Shown: positions 10,251-19,511, counted from the first letter of the stretch. The stretch: DNA of 64,000 nt from Streptococcus mitis (GCF_000722765.2 NZ_CP028415.1:1246501-1310500), one strand, 5' to 3'. Translations and numbers: made by a program. Notes: a model not told the origin generated them from the sequence alone.

Positions 10251-10395
10251 AATGCCCTCCTAGAAAAAGAGAGATGCTAGCACTCCTCTCCATTTTTATT
10301 ATATAAATTTTACAAACATTACAATTATTGCTTACAGCTTCAGTTTTTTTACAACCTTTTTGTTTTTCTTGATAGACATTTTTGCTTACCCCTCT

Positions 10396-10572
10396 CTAGT
10401 CCACATCTAAAATATCTTCATAGCATCCAGAAATAGCATAAAGTGCTAGATTTTTACGAATTTTCTCTTGCATATTCTTACAAATCACAGAAGAGCTTAA
10501 TTTAGTAATATTCTTAACCATTGAACAAAAGCCTGATTTACAAATCAAAATAAAGGGACATGTTTTACAATC
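10396..10572 (-). pseudogene. 3' remnant of a radical-SAM/SPASM peptide maturase
   Basis: A 58-residue open stretch without a start codon, closed upstream by a TAA. It reads CKTCPFILICKSGFC, the CxxCx5CxxxC spacing of a SPASM auxiliary iron-sulfur site, then a further Cys and a helical tail ending ILDVD. This is what the end of a peptide-modifying radical-SAM enzyme looks like. The radical-SAM core (CxxxCxxC) is absent; only a promoter and about 60 bases precede it. It ends about 145 bases before the ABC exporter gene. Confidence 0.6.
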
Positions 10573-10632
10573 TTATCCAACAGACAGAAACCATCCTTTT
10601 ATATGAATCTTATTTTATACTGTTATATTTTT

Positions 10633-10661
10633 ATTATAAGATTTTAGAAAAATGCTGTCAA
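10633..10661 (-). promoter_or_regulatory. Promoter ahead of the SPASM remnant and ABC exporter
   Basis: TTGACA (10656-10661), 17-base spacer, TATAAT (10633-10638) on the minus strand: a full consensus promoter. It now drives the truncated maturase region and perhaps the exporter gene. Confidence 0.75.
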
Positions 10662-10685
10662 TTGTTTATATGCAATTGCTTTATA

Positions 10686-10713
10686 TTAAAAAGACCGGAT
10701 TGCTCCGATCTGT
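10686..10713 (-). terminator. Terminator after the 51-residue peptide gene
   Basis: On the minus strand AGATCGGA, a 4-base loop, TCCGGTCT and a T run. Nearly identical hairpins occur at 11059 and 11514. Confidence 0.7.
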
Positions 10714-10751
10714 TTAATCCATAAAATGTAAAAATGAATAGCTCTTGTCAA

Positions 10752-10907
10752 TTAATGGATGGACTGATTGATTGTCAGTAAGCCGTGGTTAATTATTGCT
10801 GCAATATCTTCAAGACCATGCAAAATAAAACTTCCTATAATCAGTCCTATAATAACTGAACAGATAATCATGGTCACACAGATTAGATAAACATCCTTTT
10901 TTTGCAT
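10752..10907 (-). CDS. Small membrane peptide, 51 residues
   Basis: Not recognised. ATG at 10907 behind TAGGAGGAAAGAG, with its own consensus-like promoter (11006-11034) and terminator (10686-10713), which argue that it is a real gene. The peptide has a short charged start (MQKKD), one long hydrophobic segment (residues 7-29) and an amphipathic tail containing GLEDIAAIINHGLL. It lies upstream of the maturase remnant and exporter, so it may be a secreted or immunity peptide of that locus; this is inference only. Confidence 0.6.
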   Translation of the reverse strand: MQKKDVYLICVTMIICSVIIGLIIGSFILHGLEDIAAIINHGLLTINQSIH

Positions 10908-11005
10908 CTCTTTCCTCCTAATGAAATAAGAAAATTCACTTACTACAGCTATTAAAAAATATTTCTCCTTTCCATATCAGTTTTATTTTCTGCTGTTATG
11001 TTTTT

Positions 11006-11034
11006 ATTATAATATTTTAGGAAAACGCTATCAA
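11006..11034 (-). promoter_or_regulatory. Promoter of the 51-residue peptide gene
   Basis: TTGATA (11029-11034), 17-base spacer, TATAAT (11006-11011) on the minus strand, in the same place within the cassette as the promoter at 10633-10661. Confidence 0.7.
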
Positions 11035-11058
11035 CAATTCATATGCAATTTCTTTATA

Positions 11059-11086
11059 TTAAAAAGACCGGATTGCTCCGATCTTT
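11059..11086 (-). terminator. Terminator after the VOC-family gene
   Basis: AAAGATCGGA and TCCGGTCTTT arms with a 4-base loop and a T run on the minus strand, about 70 bases past the stop codon. Confidence 0.75.
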
Positions 11087-11152
11087 CAATAGTTCATATT
11101 CTCATATTCTGTTTTAAAAATAGCTAAGGTTATCTTCACATGACTAAGCGCC

Positions 11153-11500
11153 CTATTTCATACGATAAAAATCAATCACTAGACCAACAGGACCTTTAAC
11201 TAATAAGGACTCTGTTCCCCAATCCGTTTCACAAGGACCGTTTAAAACCTGTATACCAAGCTCTTTCAACCGTTGGTAATTCTGGTCTACATCCTCAACC
11301 TCGATATGAAGAATGATTCCTGACTGAAAATCTTCCAAAGGAATCAAATGATTTTGGGACAACATCAGACAGTGACTGCCAATCGTAAACTGAGCAAAAC
11401 TGTCATCAACATAATCGGACTTTTTATCCAAAATACGCTCCAAGTCAGCACAGACTTGGGGAACATCTGAAACGATAATATCTAATTGATTTAAATTCAT
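11153..11500 (-). CDS. VOC/glyoxalase superfamily protein
   Basis: A 115-residue single-domain vicinal-oxygen-chelate protein. The beta-alpha-beta-beta-beta layout is visible: NLNQLDIIVSDVPQVCADLE at the start and GPVGLVIDFYRM at the end. Such proteins include glyoxalases, dioxygenases and resistance proteins; nothing here fixes the reaction. The start follows GGAGG. It is a single-gene unit between two almost identical terminators. Confidence 0.8.
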   Translation of the reverse strand: MNLNQLDIIVSDVPQVCADLERILDKKSDYVDDSFAQFTIGSHCLMLSQNHLIPLEDFQSGIILHIEVEDVDQNYQRLKELGIQVLNGPCETDWGTESLLVKGPVGLVIDFYRMK

Positions 11501-11513
11501 TTACTATCCTCCA

Positions 11514-11541
11514 GAAAAAGACCGGATTACTCCGATCTTTT
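11514..11541 (-). terminator. Terminator upstream of the VOC-family gene
   Basis: Third copy of the AGACCGGA/TCCGATCT hairpin. It ends before the VOC gene ribosome site and would stop read-through from spxB. Confidence 0.7.
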
Positions 11542-11656
11542 CAAGTTTCTCTCTATGAAAATCAAAGAATAAACAAGGTGGAACCAAGTTTGATGGCAAA
11601 TCTTTGCTCATCAAACTACGAAAAATCCTTTGGGACTTTTTCTAGGCTCCACACTA

Positions 11657-11695
11657 GATTCCATCATTGAAATTTATGGTTTCAATGATGGAATC
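11657..11695. repeat. Perfect 16-bp inverted repeat downstream of spxB
   Basis: Arms GATTCCATCATTGAAA and TTTCAATGATGGAATC flank a 7-base loop. No T run follows on the spxB side. It could be a transcript-stabilising hairpin or a factor-assisted terminator. A weakly RUP-like stretch lies at about 11550-11575. Confidence 0.65.
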
Positions 11696-11754
11696 GTCGA
11701 CAGTAACCTAATAAAGAAGTCTATAAATTTATCTTTAGTTTTCCACAAGAGAAA

Positions 11755-13530
11755 TTATTTAATTGCGCGTGATTGCAATCCTTCTTCTTCCAAGAAGAGA
11801 CGGAATGGTACGAGTTCTTCTGCTTCGTATTTTTCCTTGAAGGCTTTGATTGCTTCTTCTGAGTGAAGTTTTGGATCCAATTCAAGTACTTCTACTGGAA
11901 GTGGACGGTGTGGAGTGATGCGAGCATCGATAACAACAGTTTTACCTTCTTTGTTCAATTTAACAGCCTCTGCAACAACTGCGTCGATATCTTCGATACG
12001 GTTTACTGTAAATCCAACAGCTCCTTGAGCTTCAGCAATTTTAGCGTAGTCAGCGTTTGTGAAGTCACAACCAAACAAGTGTTTGTTTGTGTCTTCGTAT
12101 TTGTCCTTGATGAAGGCATATTTATCATTTGAGAAGACAACGTTGATAACTGGAAGGTCGTATTGAACGTTTGTGATAACGTCTGGGTAGCACATGTTAA
12201 ACGCTCCATCACCCATGATGTTCCATACTTGGCGATCTGGATTGTCTTTCTTAGCAGCGATACCACCAGGAAGGGCAATACCCATTGTCGCAAAGAGTGG
12301 AGATGTACGCCACATGTTCTTAGGTGTCATGTGAAGGTGACGAGTAGATGTTTGAGTAGTGTCACCTACGTCGATTGAATAGATAGCGTCTTGATCAGCA
12401 TGTTTGTTGATTGCATTGTAAACTTGATACAATTGCAATTCACCCTCAGTTTTACCTTCGAGTTTGTTCATGTAATCACGCCAGTTTTGGTTGTTCTTAA
12501 CGTTTGCACGCCACCATGGAGTTGATTCAACTGGGTTTACTTTGTCAAGGATAGCTTTAGCTGCTTGACCTGCGTCACCAAGGATTGAAGCGTCAAGGGC
12601 ATGACGTTTACCAAGTTTGTAAGGGTCGATATCAACTTGGATGAATTTTTCAGTGTTCTTGAATGCTTCGTAAACTTCAGCAAATGGGAAGTTTGAACCA
12701 AGGAAAAGAACTGTGTCTGCTTCAAAGACCACTTCGTTGGCTGGTTTCCAACCAACACGGTAAGCAGAACCTGTCAAACCTTCATAGTTCCATTCAAAGG
12801 CTTCAAAGTTTTTACCAGTTGTGATGATTGGTGCTTTGATTTTACGTGACAATTCAGTAATCACTTCACCAGCTTTCACACCACCGTAACCAGCGTAAAT
12901 AACTGGACGTTCAGCATTGTTCAAGATTTCAACAGCTTTGTTGATTTCAACTTCGTTCAAAGCAGGAGCGATGAATGAACGCTCGTATGAACCTGAACCG
13001 TAGTATGAGTTTTCATCGATTTCTTGGAAACCGAAGTTTACTGGGATTTCAACAACAGCTGGACCTTTTTTAGAAACTGCAGCACGGCAAGCTTCGTCGA
13101 TTACTTTTGGCAATTGCTCAGCGTAAGCTACACGTTTGTTGTAGACAGCGATACCGTTGTACATTGGGTTTTGGTTCAATTCTTGGAAAGCATCCATGTT
13201 GAGTTCGTTAACTGGACGTGATCCAAGGATAGCAAGGAATGGAGTGTTATCCATAGCTGCATCGTAAACACCGTTAATCAAGTGAGTCGCACCTGGACCA
13301 CCTGAACCAACTGCAACCCCGATTGAGCCGCCGAATTTAGCTTGCATAACCGCTGCAAGAGCACCTGTTTCTTCGTGGCGAACTTGCAAGAAGCGGATAT
13401 CTTTGTCTTCAGCCAAAGCGTCCATCAATGAGCTGAGTGTTCCTGATGGGATACCGTAGATTGTGTCTACGCCCCATGTTTTCAATACGTTAAGCATTGC
13501 TGCAGATGCAGTAATTTTCCCTTGAGTCAT
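11755..13530 (-). CDS. spxB: Pyruvate oxidase
   Basis: A 591-residue ThDP/FAD enzyme: pyruvate + phosphate + O2 gives acetyl phosphate, CO2 and H2O2. Three domains are visible: the N-terminal pyrimidine-binding domain ([23 protein letters not shown]), the central FAD domain (from about 190, [13 protein letters not shown]) and the C-terminal ThDP domain with IMGDGAFNM (about 430). It is the main H2O2 source in pneumococci. Strongly biased codon use fits high expression. It is monocistronic, with cre-like sites upstream. Confidence 0.97.
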   Translation of the reverse strand: MTQGKITASAAMLNVLKTWGVDTIYGIPSGTLSSLMDALAEDKDIRFLQVRHEETGALAAVMQAKFGGSIGVAVGSGGPGATHLINGVYDAAMDNTPFLAILGSRPVNELNMDAFQELNQNPMYNGIAVYNKRVAYAEQLPKVIDEACRAAVSKKGPAVVEIPVNFGFQEIDENSYYGSGSYERSFIAPALNEVEINKAVEILNNAERPVIYAGYGGVKAGEVITELSRKIKAPIITTGKNFEAFEWNYEGLTGSAYRVGWKPANEVVFEADTVLFLGSNFPFAEVYEAFKNTEKFIQVDIDPYKLGKRHALDASILGDAGQAAKAILDKVNPVESTPWWRANVKNNQNWRDYMNKLEGKTEGELQLYQVYNAINKHADQDAIYSIDVGDTTQTSTRHLHMTPKNMWRTSPLFATMGIALPGGIAAKKDNPDRQVWNIMGDGAFNMCYPDVITNVQYDLPVINVVFSNDKYAFIKDKYEDTNKHLFGCDFTNADYAKIAEAQGAVGFTVNRIEDIDAVVAEAVKLNKEGKTVVIDARITPHRPLPVEVLELDPKLHSEEAIKAFKEKYEAEELVPFRLFLEEEGLQSRAIK

Positions 13531-13587
13531 AATGATAACTCTCCTTCAAATATTTTTAAATCTACTAAAAAAGTTTCATATAGTTTT

Positions 13588-13600
13588 TGAAAACGTTTCA
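13588..13600. promoter_or_regulatory. cre-like site upstream of spxB
   Basis: TGAAAACGTTTCA, a near palindrome matching the CcpA cre consensus, about 60 bases upstream of the spxB start. CcpA control of spxB is reported in streptococci; binding here is inferred. Confidence 0.6.
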
Positions 13601-13688
13601 GCAAATTTTTACTCTACTAATTTATCACATTTCGTTCGACTTTTCTAAGAATCTGCTCAGAAGTTTTTATTCTCTATTACAGTACAGT

Positions 13689-13703
13689 CCGAAAGCGTTT
13701 TAC
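13689..13703. promoter_or_regulatory. Second cre-like site between copA and spxB
   Basis: CCGAAAGCGTTTTAC resembles a cre half-conserved site, about 160 bases from the spxB start. Confidence 0.4.
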
Positions 13704-13739
13704 AAAACTGTTTTATAATAAAAGCGAGCAAGCCCACTT

Positions 13740-15983
13740 TTAATCTATTTTACTAAAGTTTAGTAAGAGTGAACTAGTCAAAACAGATACAGAACTAAAG
13801 GCCATAGCTAGACCTGCCAGTTCTGGATTGAGAGCCAGTCCAACGCCAGAAAAGACTCCTGCAGCTATCGGAATTCCGACGACATTGTAAATAAAGGCCC
13901 AGAAAAGATTGAGCAGAATTCGATTAAAGGTTTTCTTACTCATATCAAAGGCACGTACCACTCCTAGGAGGTTATTAGTTGTCAACACCAAATCTGCTGA
14001 CTCGATGGCGATATCTGTTCCAGCTCCCATAGCAATTCCCACATCTGCTACACTGAGGGCAGGAGCATCATTGATACCGTCCCCAACAAAGGCTACTTTG
14101 CCAGCCGCTTGTAGTTTATGGATTTCGTTGGCTTTTTCTTCTGGCAAGACACCTGCAATGACCTCTTCGATTCCGATCTGATCTGCAATAGCACGCGCCA
14201 CACCAGCATTGTCTCCTGTCAGCATGACTGTTTTAAGACCTCGTTTTTTCAACTGACTAATGGCTAGCTTAGCATTTTCCTTAGGGATATCTTGCAAAGC
14301 AAGCAAGCCTTTGATTTCATTGTCCACAGCCAAGAAAACAACTGTCTTAGCTTCTTTTTCTAGTTCTTCTAGTTTATCTTGATAATTACTTGAAATATCC
14401 ATACCATCTAGCATTTTAGCATTTCCAAGCAGAACTTGTTTTCCATTGATTTGCCCTGATACACCTTTTCCGTGCAAGGCTTGGAAATTTTCAACAGTTT
14501 GAAACTCAAGTCCAGCTTCACTCGCTCGTTTCACAACGGCTTCAGCCAGTGGGTGTTGAGAAGCTTCTTCCAAGGAGGCTGCCAATCCAAGCACTTCTAC
14601 TTCGTCGCCGATGATATCTGTTACCACAGGCTTCCCTTCCGTCAAAGTTCCAGTCTTATCAAAGACAAGAGTTTGGACTTTCTGGATTTCCTGTAGAACC
14701 ATTCCATTTTTGAGGAGAACTCCCATCTTGGCACTGCGTCCTGTCCCCACCATAAGGGCTGTCGGTGTTGCAAGCCCCAAGGCACAAGGACAGGCGATAA
14801 TCAAAACCGCCACCGCATAGAGAAGAGAAGAGACAAAGCTGGCTCCAAGCACGACCACACTATCCCTGAGCAAGACAAACCAAATCCAAAAGGTCACGAT
14901 TCCTAAAATGACAACTGCTGGGACAAAAATCCCTGAAATTTTATCTGTCAAGTCCTGAATCGGCGCACGACTGGTCTGAGCTTTCTTCACAAAATCCACA
15001 ATCTGAGCCAAAACAGTCTCTGAACCAACTTTTTCTGCTCTAAAAACAAGTGTTCCACTATTATTAATGGTTGAACCAATGACGGTATCTCCAACTGTCT
15101 TGTCCACAGGCAGACTCTCACCCGTCACCATAGACTCATCAATACTAGAGATACCTTCTACTACGACACCATCAACCGCAATCTTTTCACCGGGACGCAC
15201 TCGAATCAGGTCACCTACCTTGACTTGCTCCAAGGGGACTTGAACATAGTTATCCTCACGCAAGACTTCTGCAGTTTTAGCCTGCAAGTCAAGTAATTTC
15301 TCCACAGCTTGGGAAGTATTTTTCCGCATTTTCTCCTCAAAAACGGCTCCCATAAGAACGAAGAAGAAGATAAATGCAGCACTTTCAAAGTAAACAGGGA
15401 GACCAGCGAAGAGGGCAACTAAGCTATAGAAATAGGCCACTAGGGTTCCCAGAGCAACCAAGGTATCCATGTTGGCATTGTGCTTTTTAAAACTAGCCCA
15501 AGCACTTTGGATATAAGGACCACCTGCTACTAGCATAATCGGTGTTGTGGCTAAAAAGGTTCCCCAACGCAGGACTTGGTGACTAATGCTACCTGTCGAC
15601 ATCCCAATCATGAGAATCACAAGAGGCACAGTAAAGATACTAGTAATCCAAAACCGCTGTAAAAGTGATAGAGATTTTCGAGTCTTCTCAACTACGGTAT
15701 AACTCCCCTTTTGCATCTTCATGCCACAAGAAAATTCATGTTGACCTAATTCTTGAGGTGTAAAACGAATGACTTTCTCCTCATCTACGCCGATTGGTTC
15801 CAAGATGCCTTCTTCTTCAAACAGAATTTCCTTATAACAGTTTGAAGGTGTCACACGGTGAAAGGTGATCTCAGCAGGAACTCCTTTTTGCAGTTGAATG
15901 TGGGCTGGATGGTAGCCTTTGTCTGCCGTGATACGGATTTTTTGCACACCATTTTCAAGATTTGCTTTTATAATTTCAGTCAT
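13740..15983 (-). CDS. copA: Copper-exporting P1B-type ATPase
   Basis: A 747-residue Cu(I) efflux pump. Residues 1-100 are a cupredoxin-like domain ([12 protein letters not shown]) replacing the usual CxxC metal-binding domain. Then come eight membrane segments with the ion motif [10 protein letters not shown], the actuator TGES, phosphorylation site [11 protein letters not shown] and hinge [10 protein letters not shown]. It is the last gene of copY-cupA-copA, 10 bases after cupA. Copper-induced release of CopY from the boxes at 16786-16835 should switch it on. Confidence 0.95.
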   Translation of the reverse strand: MTEIIKANLENGVQKIRITADKGYHPAHIQLQKGVPAEITFHRVTPSNCYKEILFEEEGILEPIGVDEEKVIRFTPQELGQHEFSCGMKMQKGSYTVVEKTRKSLSLLQRFWITSIFTVPLVILMIGMSTGSISHQVLRWGTFLATTPIMLVAGGPYIQSAWASFKKHNANMDTLVALGTLVAYFYSLVALFAGLPVYFESAAFIFFFVLMGAVFEEKMRKNTSQAVEKLLDLQAKTAEVLREDNYVQVPLEQVKVGDLIRVRPGEKIAVDGVVVEGISSIDESMVTGESLPVDKTVGDTVIGSTINNSGTLVFRAEKVGSETVLAQIVDFVKKAQTSRAPIQDLTDKISGIFVPAVVILGIVTFWIWFVLLRDSVVVLGASFVSSLLYAVAVLIIACPCALGLATPTALMVGTGRSAKMGVLLKNGMVLQEIQKVQTLVFDKTGTLTEGKPVVTDIIGDEVEVLGLAASLEEASQHPLAEAVVKRASEAGLEFQTVENFQALHGKGVSGQINGKQVLLGNAKMLDGMDISSNYQDKLEELEKEAKTVVFLAVDNEIKGLLALQDIPKENAKLAISQLKKRGLKTVMLTGDNAGVARAIADQIGIEEVIAGVLPEEKANEIHKLQAAGKVAFVGDGINDAPALSVADVGIAMGAGTDIAIESADLVLTTNNLLGVVRAFDMSKKTFNRILLNLFWAFIYNVVGIPIAAGVFSGVGLALNPELAGLAMAFSSVSVLTSSLLLNFSKID

Positions 15984-15992
15984 ATCATTCTC

Positions 15993-16364
15993 CTATTCTA
16001 CAATCATCTTGCCGTGCATCATATTCATGCCACAAGAGAAACCATACTCTCCAGCCTGCTCAGGCGTGATTTCCACTACATACTCTTCCCCCATAGGCAG
16101 GTCCGCATGTACACCAAAATCTGGAAAAACAATTTGGTCTAGACAGGGTGAAGGGTCCTTACGGTCAAAGACAATGCGGGCTGGCACTGATTTCTTGAGG
16201 ATAATCAACTCAGGCGTATAGCCCCCCATGACCTCCACTCGAATCTCTTGGTAGCCGTTTTTTTGCTGGGCCTTTTGTCCAGATTTTTCAGGCTTTTTGA
16301 AAAACCAAAACAAGATAAACGCGATAAGGGCAATACAAATAATGGTTACAATACTATTTAACAT
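15993..16364 (-). CDS. cupA: Membrane-anchored copper chaperone CupA
   Basis: A 123-residue protein with one N-terminal membrane helix (about residues 4-22), a lysine-rich linker and a cupredoxin-fold domain ending GEYGFSCGMNMMHGKMIVE. That Cys/Met cluster binds Cu(I), which it is known to pass to CopA in pneumococcus. Its soluble domain resembles the N-terminal domain of the adjacent CopA, suggesting duplication. It sits between copY and copA with short gaps. Confidence 0.92.
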   Translation of the reverse strand: MLNSIVTIICIALIAFILFWFFKKPEKSGQKAQQKNGYQEIRVEVMGGYTPELIILKKSVPARIVFDRKDPSPCLDQIVFPDFGVHADLPMGEEYVVEITPEQAGEYGFSCGMNMMHGKMIVE

Positions 16365-16374
16365 GACGTCTCCT

Positions 16375-16770
16375 TTACATACAATTACATTTTACTTCTG
16401 TTACAGCGCTTGATTTCTTCTCAGAAATCACAGCTTCCAAGTCTTCCAAGTCAGCCTGAGTAAAATCACATTCAGCAATCAAATCAGCCAACAAGTTCTT
16501 AATCCTACGAGAACAAACCTTGTCCTTGATATCTTGGACAAGTAAATCCCGACTTTGGTCCAAAGTTAAAAGGGCTGAATAGAAGAACTTGCCTTCTTTT
16601 TTCCTTGTCAGACACTCTTTCTCAACCAAACGAGCCAAAAGAGTTTGAATGGTTGACTTGGACCAGTCGAACCGCTCCGCCAGAACCCTGATTAAATCCG
16701 TACTGGTCTGCTCTCCTTGCATCCAAATAATCTTCATGACCTGCCATTCTGCATCTGAAATCTGCATCAT
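16375..16770 (-). CDS. copY: Copper-responsive repressor CopY
   Basis: A BlaI/CopY-type repressor of 131 residues. The winged helix covers residues 1-75 (SDAEWQVMKIIW ... STIQTLLARLVEKECLTRKKEGK), then a dimerisation domain and a C-terminal KCNCM. That is a single CxC where enterococcal CopY has CxCxxxxCxC. The start could be the ATG at 16770 or at 16767; both follow AGGAGG. It represses its own operon through two identical boxes just upstream. Confidence 0.92.
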   Translation of the reverse strand: MMQISDAEWQVMKIIWMQGEQTSTDLIRVLAERFDWSKSTIQTLLARLVEKECLTRKKEGKFFYSALLTLDQSRDLLVQDIKDKVCSRRIKNLLADLIAECDFTQADLEDLEAVISEKKSSAVTEVKCNCM

Positions 16771-16785
16771 CACACCTCCTAAATC

Positions 16786-16837
16786 TACATTTGTCGATTA
16801 CAGTTATTAGTATACTCCGAAAATCTACATTTGTCAA
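16786..16837 (-). promoter_or_regulatory. cop promoter with two CopY boxes
   Basis: Promoter on the minus strand: TTGACA (16832-16837), 17 bases, TATACT (16809-16814). GACAAATGTA, fitting the streptococcal cop box KACANNTGTM, occurs twice (16786-16795 and 16826-16835), each within the repeated 15-mer AAATCTACATTTGTC. One box abuts the -35, the other lies past the start point. Confidence 0.85.
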
Positions 16838-16928
16838 CTATAATTTTTATTATTTTTTCGAAAAATAGAATTCTAATCATGTAACAATAGATTTACAGTC
16901 AATTTTTACTATATAAACTATAAAAATA

Positions 16929-17036
16929 TGCTATACTAAAGAAAAAAGAAAACAACCACTAGGGGTGCGTAAAGCTGAGATTAACGACTGTTAGACCCTT
17001 TGACTCAATCTAGGTAATGCTAGCTGATGGAAGTGG
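16929..17036 (+). ncRNA. TPP riboswitch upstream of thiD, with its promoter
   Basis: The extended -10 TGC-TATACT lies at 16929-16937. The aptamer spans 16956-17036: closing stem CCACT/AGTGG, then GGGGTGCG, GCTGAGATT, ACCC and the GGTAATGC-like junction of THI-box elements. No clear terminator was seen between it and thiD, so control may be at translation or through a structure I could not resolve. Confidence 0.85.
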
Positions 17037-17131
17037 AAATGATAATGGGGACTAGCAGTCTTCTATTGCCTTTCTAAAACAGACTAGCTTGTTCTTAAGA
17101 ATACAAACTTCAGTTGGTTGGGAGGTTTTAG

Positions 17132-17923
17132 ATGACTTATTTACCCGTTGCTTTGACCATTGCAGGGACTGACCCTAGTGGTGGTGCTGGCATTATGGCT
17201 GATTTAAAGTCATTCCAAGCTAGAGATGTCTATGGAATGGCCGTTGTGACCAGCCTTGTCGCTCAAAATACCAGAGGCGTTCAGCTAATTGAGCATGTTT
17301 CTCCTCAAATGTTGAAAGCCCAATTGGAGAGTGTCTTTTCGGATATCCCACCTCAGGCTGTAAAAACTGGCATGTTGGCAACTACTGAAATTATGGAAAT
17401 CATCCAGCCCTATCTTAAAAAGCTGGACTGTCCTTATGTCCTTGACCCTGTTATGGTCGCAACAAGCGGTGACACCCTGATTGATACCAGTGCCAGAAGC
17501 TACCTAAAAACAAACCTGCTTCCACTTGCTACCATCATCACACCCAATCTTCCTGAGGCAGAAGAGATTGTTGGTTTTTCAATCCATGATCCTGAAGACA
17601 TGCAGCGTGCCGGTCGCCTGATTTTAAAAGAATTTGGTCCTCAGTCTGTAGTCATCAAAGGTGGCCATCTCGAAGGCGGTGCCAAGGATTTCCTCTTTAC
17701 CAAGGATGACCAATTTGTCTGGGAAAGTCCACGAATTCAAACCTGTCACACCCATGGTACTGGATGTACCTTTGCTGCAGTGATTACGGCTGAACTAGCC
17801 AAGGGGAAAAACCTCTATCAAGCAGTCGATAAAGCCAAGGCCTTTATCACAAAAGCCATCCAAGACGCTCCTCAACTTGGTCATGGTTCTGGACCAGTCA
17901 ACCATACAAGCTTTAAAGATTAA
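17132..17923 (+). CDS. thiD: Hydroxymethylpyrimidine/phosphomethylpyrimidine kinase
   Basis: A 263-residue ribokinase-fold enzyme that phosphorylates HMP and HMP-P to HMP-PP for thiamin synthesis. Motifs: ALTIAGTDPSGGAGIMADLK at the N-terminus (substrate and anion sites), VLDPVM (around 109) and HGTGCTFAA (around 208, catalytic Cys region). The ATG at 17132 follows GGGAGG. It is alone behind its own TPP riboswitch and is followed by a terminator; the remaining thiamin genes are on the opposite strand. Confidence 0.95.
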   Translation: MTYLPVALTIAGTDPSGGAGIMADLKSFQARDVYGMAVVTSLVAQNTRGVQLIEHVSPQMLKAQLESVFSDIPPQAVKTGMLATTEIMEIIQPYLKKLDCPYVLDPVMVATSGDTLIDTSARSYLKTNLLPLATIITPNLPEAEEIVGFSIHDPEDMQRAGRLILKEFGPQSVVIKGGHLEGGAKDFLFTKDDQFVWESPRIQTCHTHGTGCTFAAVITAELAKGKNLYQAVDKAKAFITKAIQDAPQLGHGSGPVNHTSFKD

Positions 17924-17927
17924 AAAA

Positions 17928-17967
17928 ACTCTCTAGTTCCTACTTTAAGGGAATTAGAGAGTTTTTA
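17928..17967 (+). terminator. thiD terminator
   Basis: Arms AAAAACTCTCTA and TAGAGAGTTTTT with extra inner pairing TTCC/GGAA, then T residues. Confidence 0.85.
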
Positions 17968-18078
17968 TACTCTTCGAAAATCTCTTCAAACGACGTCAGC
18001 TTTATCTACAACCTCAAAGCTGTTCTTTGAGCAACCTGCAGCTAGCTTCCTAGTTTGCTCTTTGATTTTCATTGAGTA
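17968..18078. repeat. RUP-like repeat (short form)
   Basis: About 111 bases from TACTCTTCGAAAATCTC to TTTTCATTGAGTA, the reverse orientation of the copy at 5251. It separates thiD from the convergent thiE. Confidence 0.7.
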
Positions 18079-18082
18079 TTAA

Positions 18083-18715
18083 TTAGAAAATAATCTCATC
18101 CAGCTTTGTTAAAAATGCTTGCGTTTTTGCCTCAATATCTTCTGCCTGCATAAGATCCCTAACGACAGCTACCCCAGCTATACCAGTTGCAGCAAGTTGG
18201 TCAATGTTCTCTGATGTCAAGCCGCCAATAGCAACTACTGGAATGGCGACCCTTTGGCAAATTGTTTTCAAGGTTGAAATTAGGGTGATAGGCGCATTTT
18301 CCTTAGTCGTAGTCGGGAAAATGGCTCCTGTCCCCAAGTAATTCGCCCCTCCTTCTTCTGCCTCGAGGGCTCTTTTTACAGTTTTAGCTGTGACACCGAG
18401 GATTTTGTCAGGGCCCAGGACTTTGCGAGCTACCGAAACGGGTAATTCATCGTCTCCAATATGCAGACCAGCAGCATCAACTGCAAGACAGACATCCAAA
18501 CGATCATCGATGATCAGGGGTACCTGATAGGCATCTGTTATTTCCTTGACTTGTTTTGCCAGTTGATAATATTGATTGGTTGTGAGATTTTTTTCTCGTA
18601 ATTGGACTATGGTAACTCCTGAACGGCAAGCCGTCTCAATCTTTTCAAGAAAACTTTCCACGGAATCTTGGTAGCGATTGGTTACCAGATATAGTCTAAA
18701 CGCCTCTCTATTCAT
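18083..18715 (-). CDS. thiE: Thiamine-phosphate synthase
   Basis: A 210-residue TIM-barrel enzyme that joins HMP-PP and thiazole phosphate to give thiamin phosphate. Motifs: [51 protein letters not shown] and [12 protein letters not shown]. It is the last gene of the ykoE-ykoD-ykoC-tenA-thiW-thiM-thiE operon and overlaps thiM by 8 bases, so translation is probably coupled. Confidence 0.95.
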   Translation of the reverse strand: MNREAFRLYLVTNRYQDSVESFLEKIETACRSGVTIVQLREKNLTTNQYYQLAKQVKEITDAYQVPLIIDDRLDVCLAVDAAGLHIGDDELPVSVARKVLGPDKILGVTAKTVKRALEAEEGGANYLGTGAIFPTTTKENAPITLISTLKTICQRVAIPVVAIGGLTSENIDQLAATGIAGVAVVRDLMQAEDIEAKTQAFLTKLDEIIF

Positions 18716-19511
18716 AAACCTCTCCTTTGATAGCGTCTAGCCAGTTTTCATCTCTTTTGAGGAGCGAAAGCTGATTGAGTACTTGGTAACGAAAATCTTC
18801 CAATCCCATCCCTTGAACAACGATTCTCTCAGCGGAGATATTAAGATAAGAGACCGCTAGACACGAAGCTTCAAATGCAGTCATTCCTTGGCTGAGAAAA
18901 ACGGCTGTCAAGGCTCCAACCAAGTCTCCTGTCCCTGTTATCCAGTCTAATTCTACACAGCCATTTCCTAATACGGCAACCTGATTCTTTGAAACGATGA
19001 GGTCCTTGGGGCCAGTGACTAAGAATGACATACCTGGATAGGTCTGACACCAGTCTTTCAAAACTTGAAGCAAGTCCTCAGTTTCTTGATCTTTAGTACT
19101 CGCATCGACCCCAACTCCGTGGTGTTTTAAGCCAACAAGACTTCTGATTTCCGACATATTTCCTTTAAGGACCGTAGGTCTATAGTCTAAAAGGTCTTTA
19201 ACTAAGCTCTTACGAATGGATGAAGCCGTTACGCCAACCGCATCTACTACCATTGGGAGACAAACTTGAGCTGCATAAGAAGCTGCTATACGGATTGCTT
19301 TTTCCTTCTCAGCTGACAAATGCCCCAAATTGATGAAGAGTGCCTGGCTTTGCTTAGTAAAATCAAGAACCTCACGAGGATCATCTGCCATGACAGGTTT
19401 ACATCCCAGAGCCAAAATCCCATTTGCCAGCATCTCACAAGAAATCTCATTGGTAATACAGTGAATGAGGGAAGTCGTTTCCAGAGGAAAAGGATTTGTA
19501 AATGCCTGCAT
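18708..19511 (-). CDS. thiM: Hydroxyethylthiazole kinase
   Basis: A 267-residue ribokinase-fold enzyme that phosphorylates hydroxyethylthiazole for salvage. Motifs: [21 protein letters not shown] at the N-terminus, VVDAVGV (about 87) and [12 protein letters not shown] (about 198). The usual family form is GTGC; here Asp replaces the Cys (GTGD), an uncommon variant. It overlaps both neighbours by a few bases. Confidence 0.92.
   Translation of the reverse strand: MQAFTNPFPLETTSLIHCITNEISCEMLANGILALGCKPVMADDPREVLDFTKQSQALFINLGHLSAEKEKAIRIAASYAAQVCLPMVVDAVGVTASSIRKSLVKDLLDYRPTVLKGNMSEIRSLVGLKHHGVGVDASTKDQETEDLLQVLKDWCQTYPGMSFLVTGPKDLIVSKNQVAVLGNGCVELDWITGTGDLVGALTAVFLSQGMTAFEASCLAVSYLNISAERIVVQGMGLEDFRYQVLNQLSLLKRDENWLDAIKGEVYE

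Larger units (their letters stand above)
10613..10713. repeat. Promoter/terminator cassette, copy 1
   Basis: About 100 bases, roughly 80-85% alike by eye to 10981-11086. It includes a shared block TTTATTATAA...TTTTAG, a shared stretch ATATGCAATT...CTTTATATT and the terminator hairpin. Read on the minus strand it is a terminator followed by a promoter, so each copy closes one unit and opens the next. Confidence 0.65.
10981..11086. repeat. Promoter/terminator cassette, copy 2
   Basis: Second copy of the cassette at 10613-10713, in the same orientation. Confidence 0.65.

Noticed and set aside
11550..11640. Further RUP copy downstream of spxB
   Set aside because: Only about 15-20 bases resemble the RUP end; the rest does not match, so it is at most a fragment.
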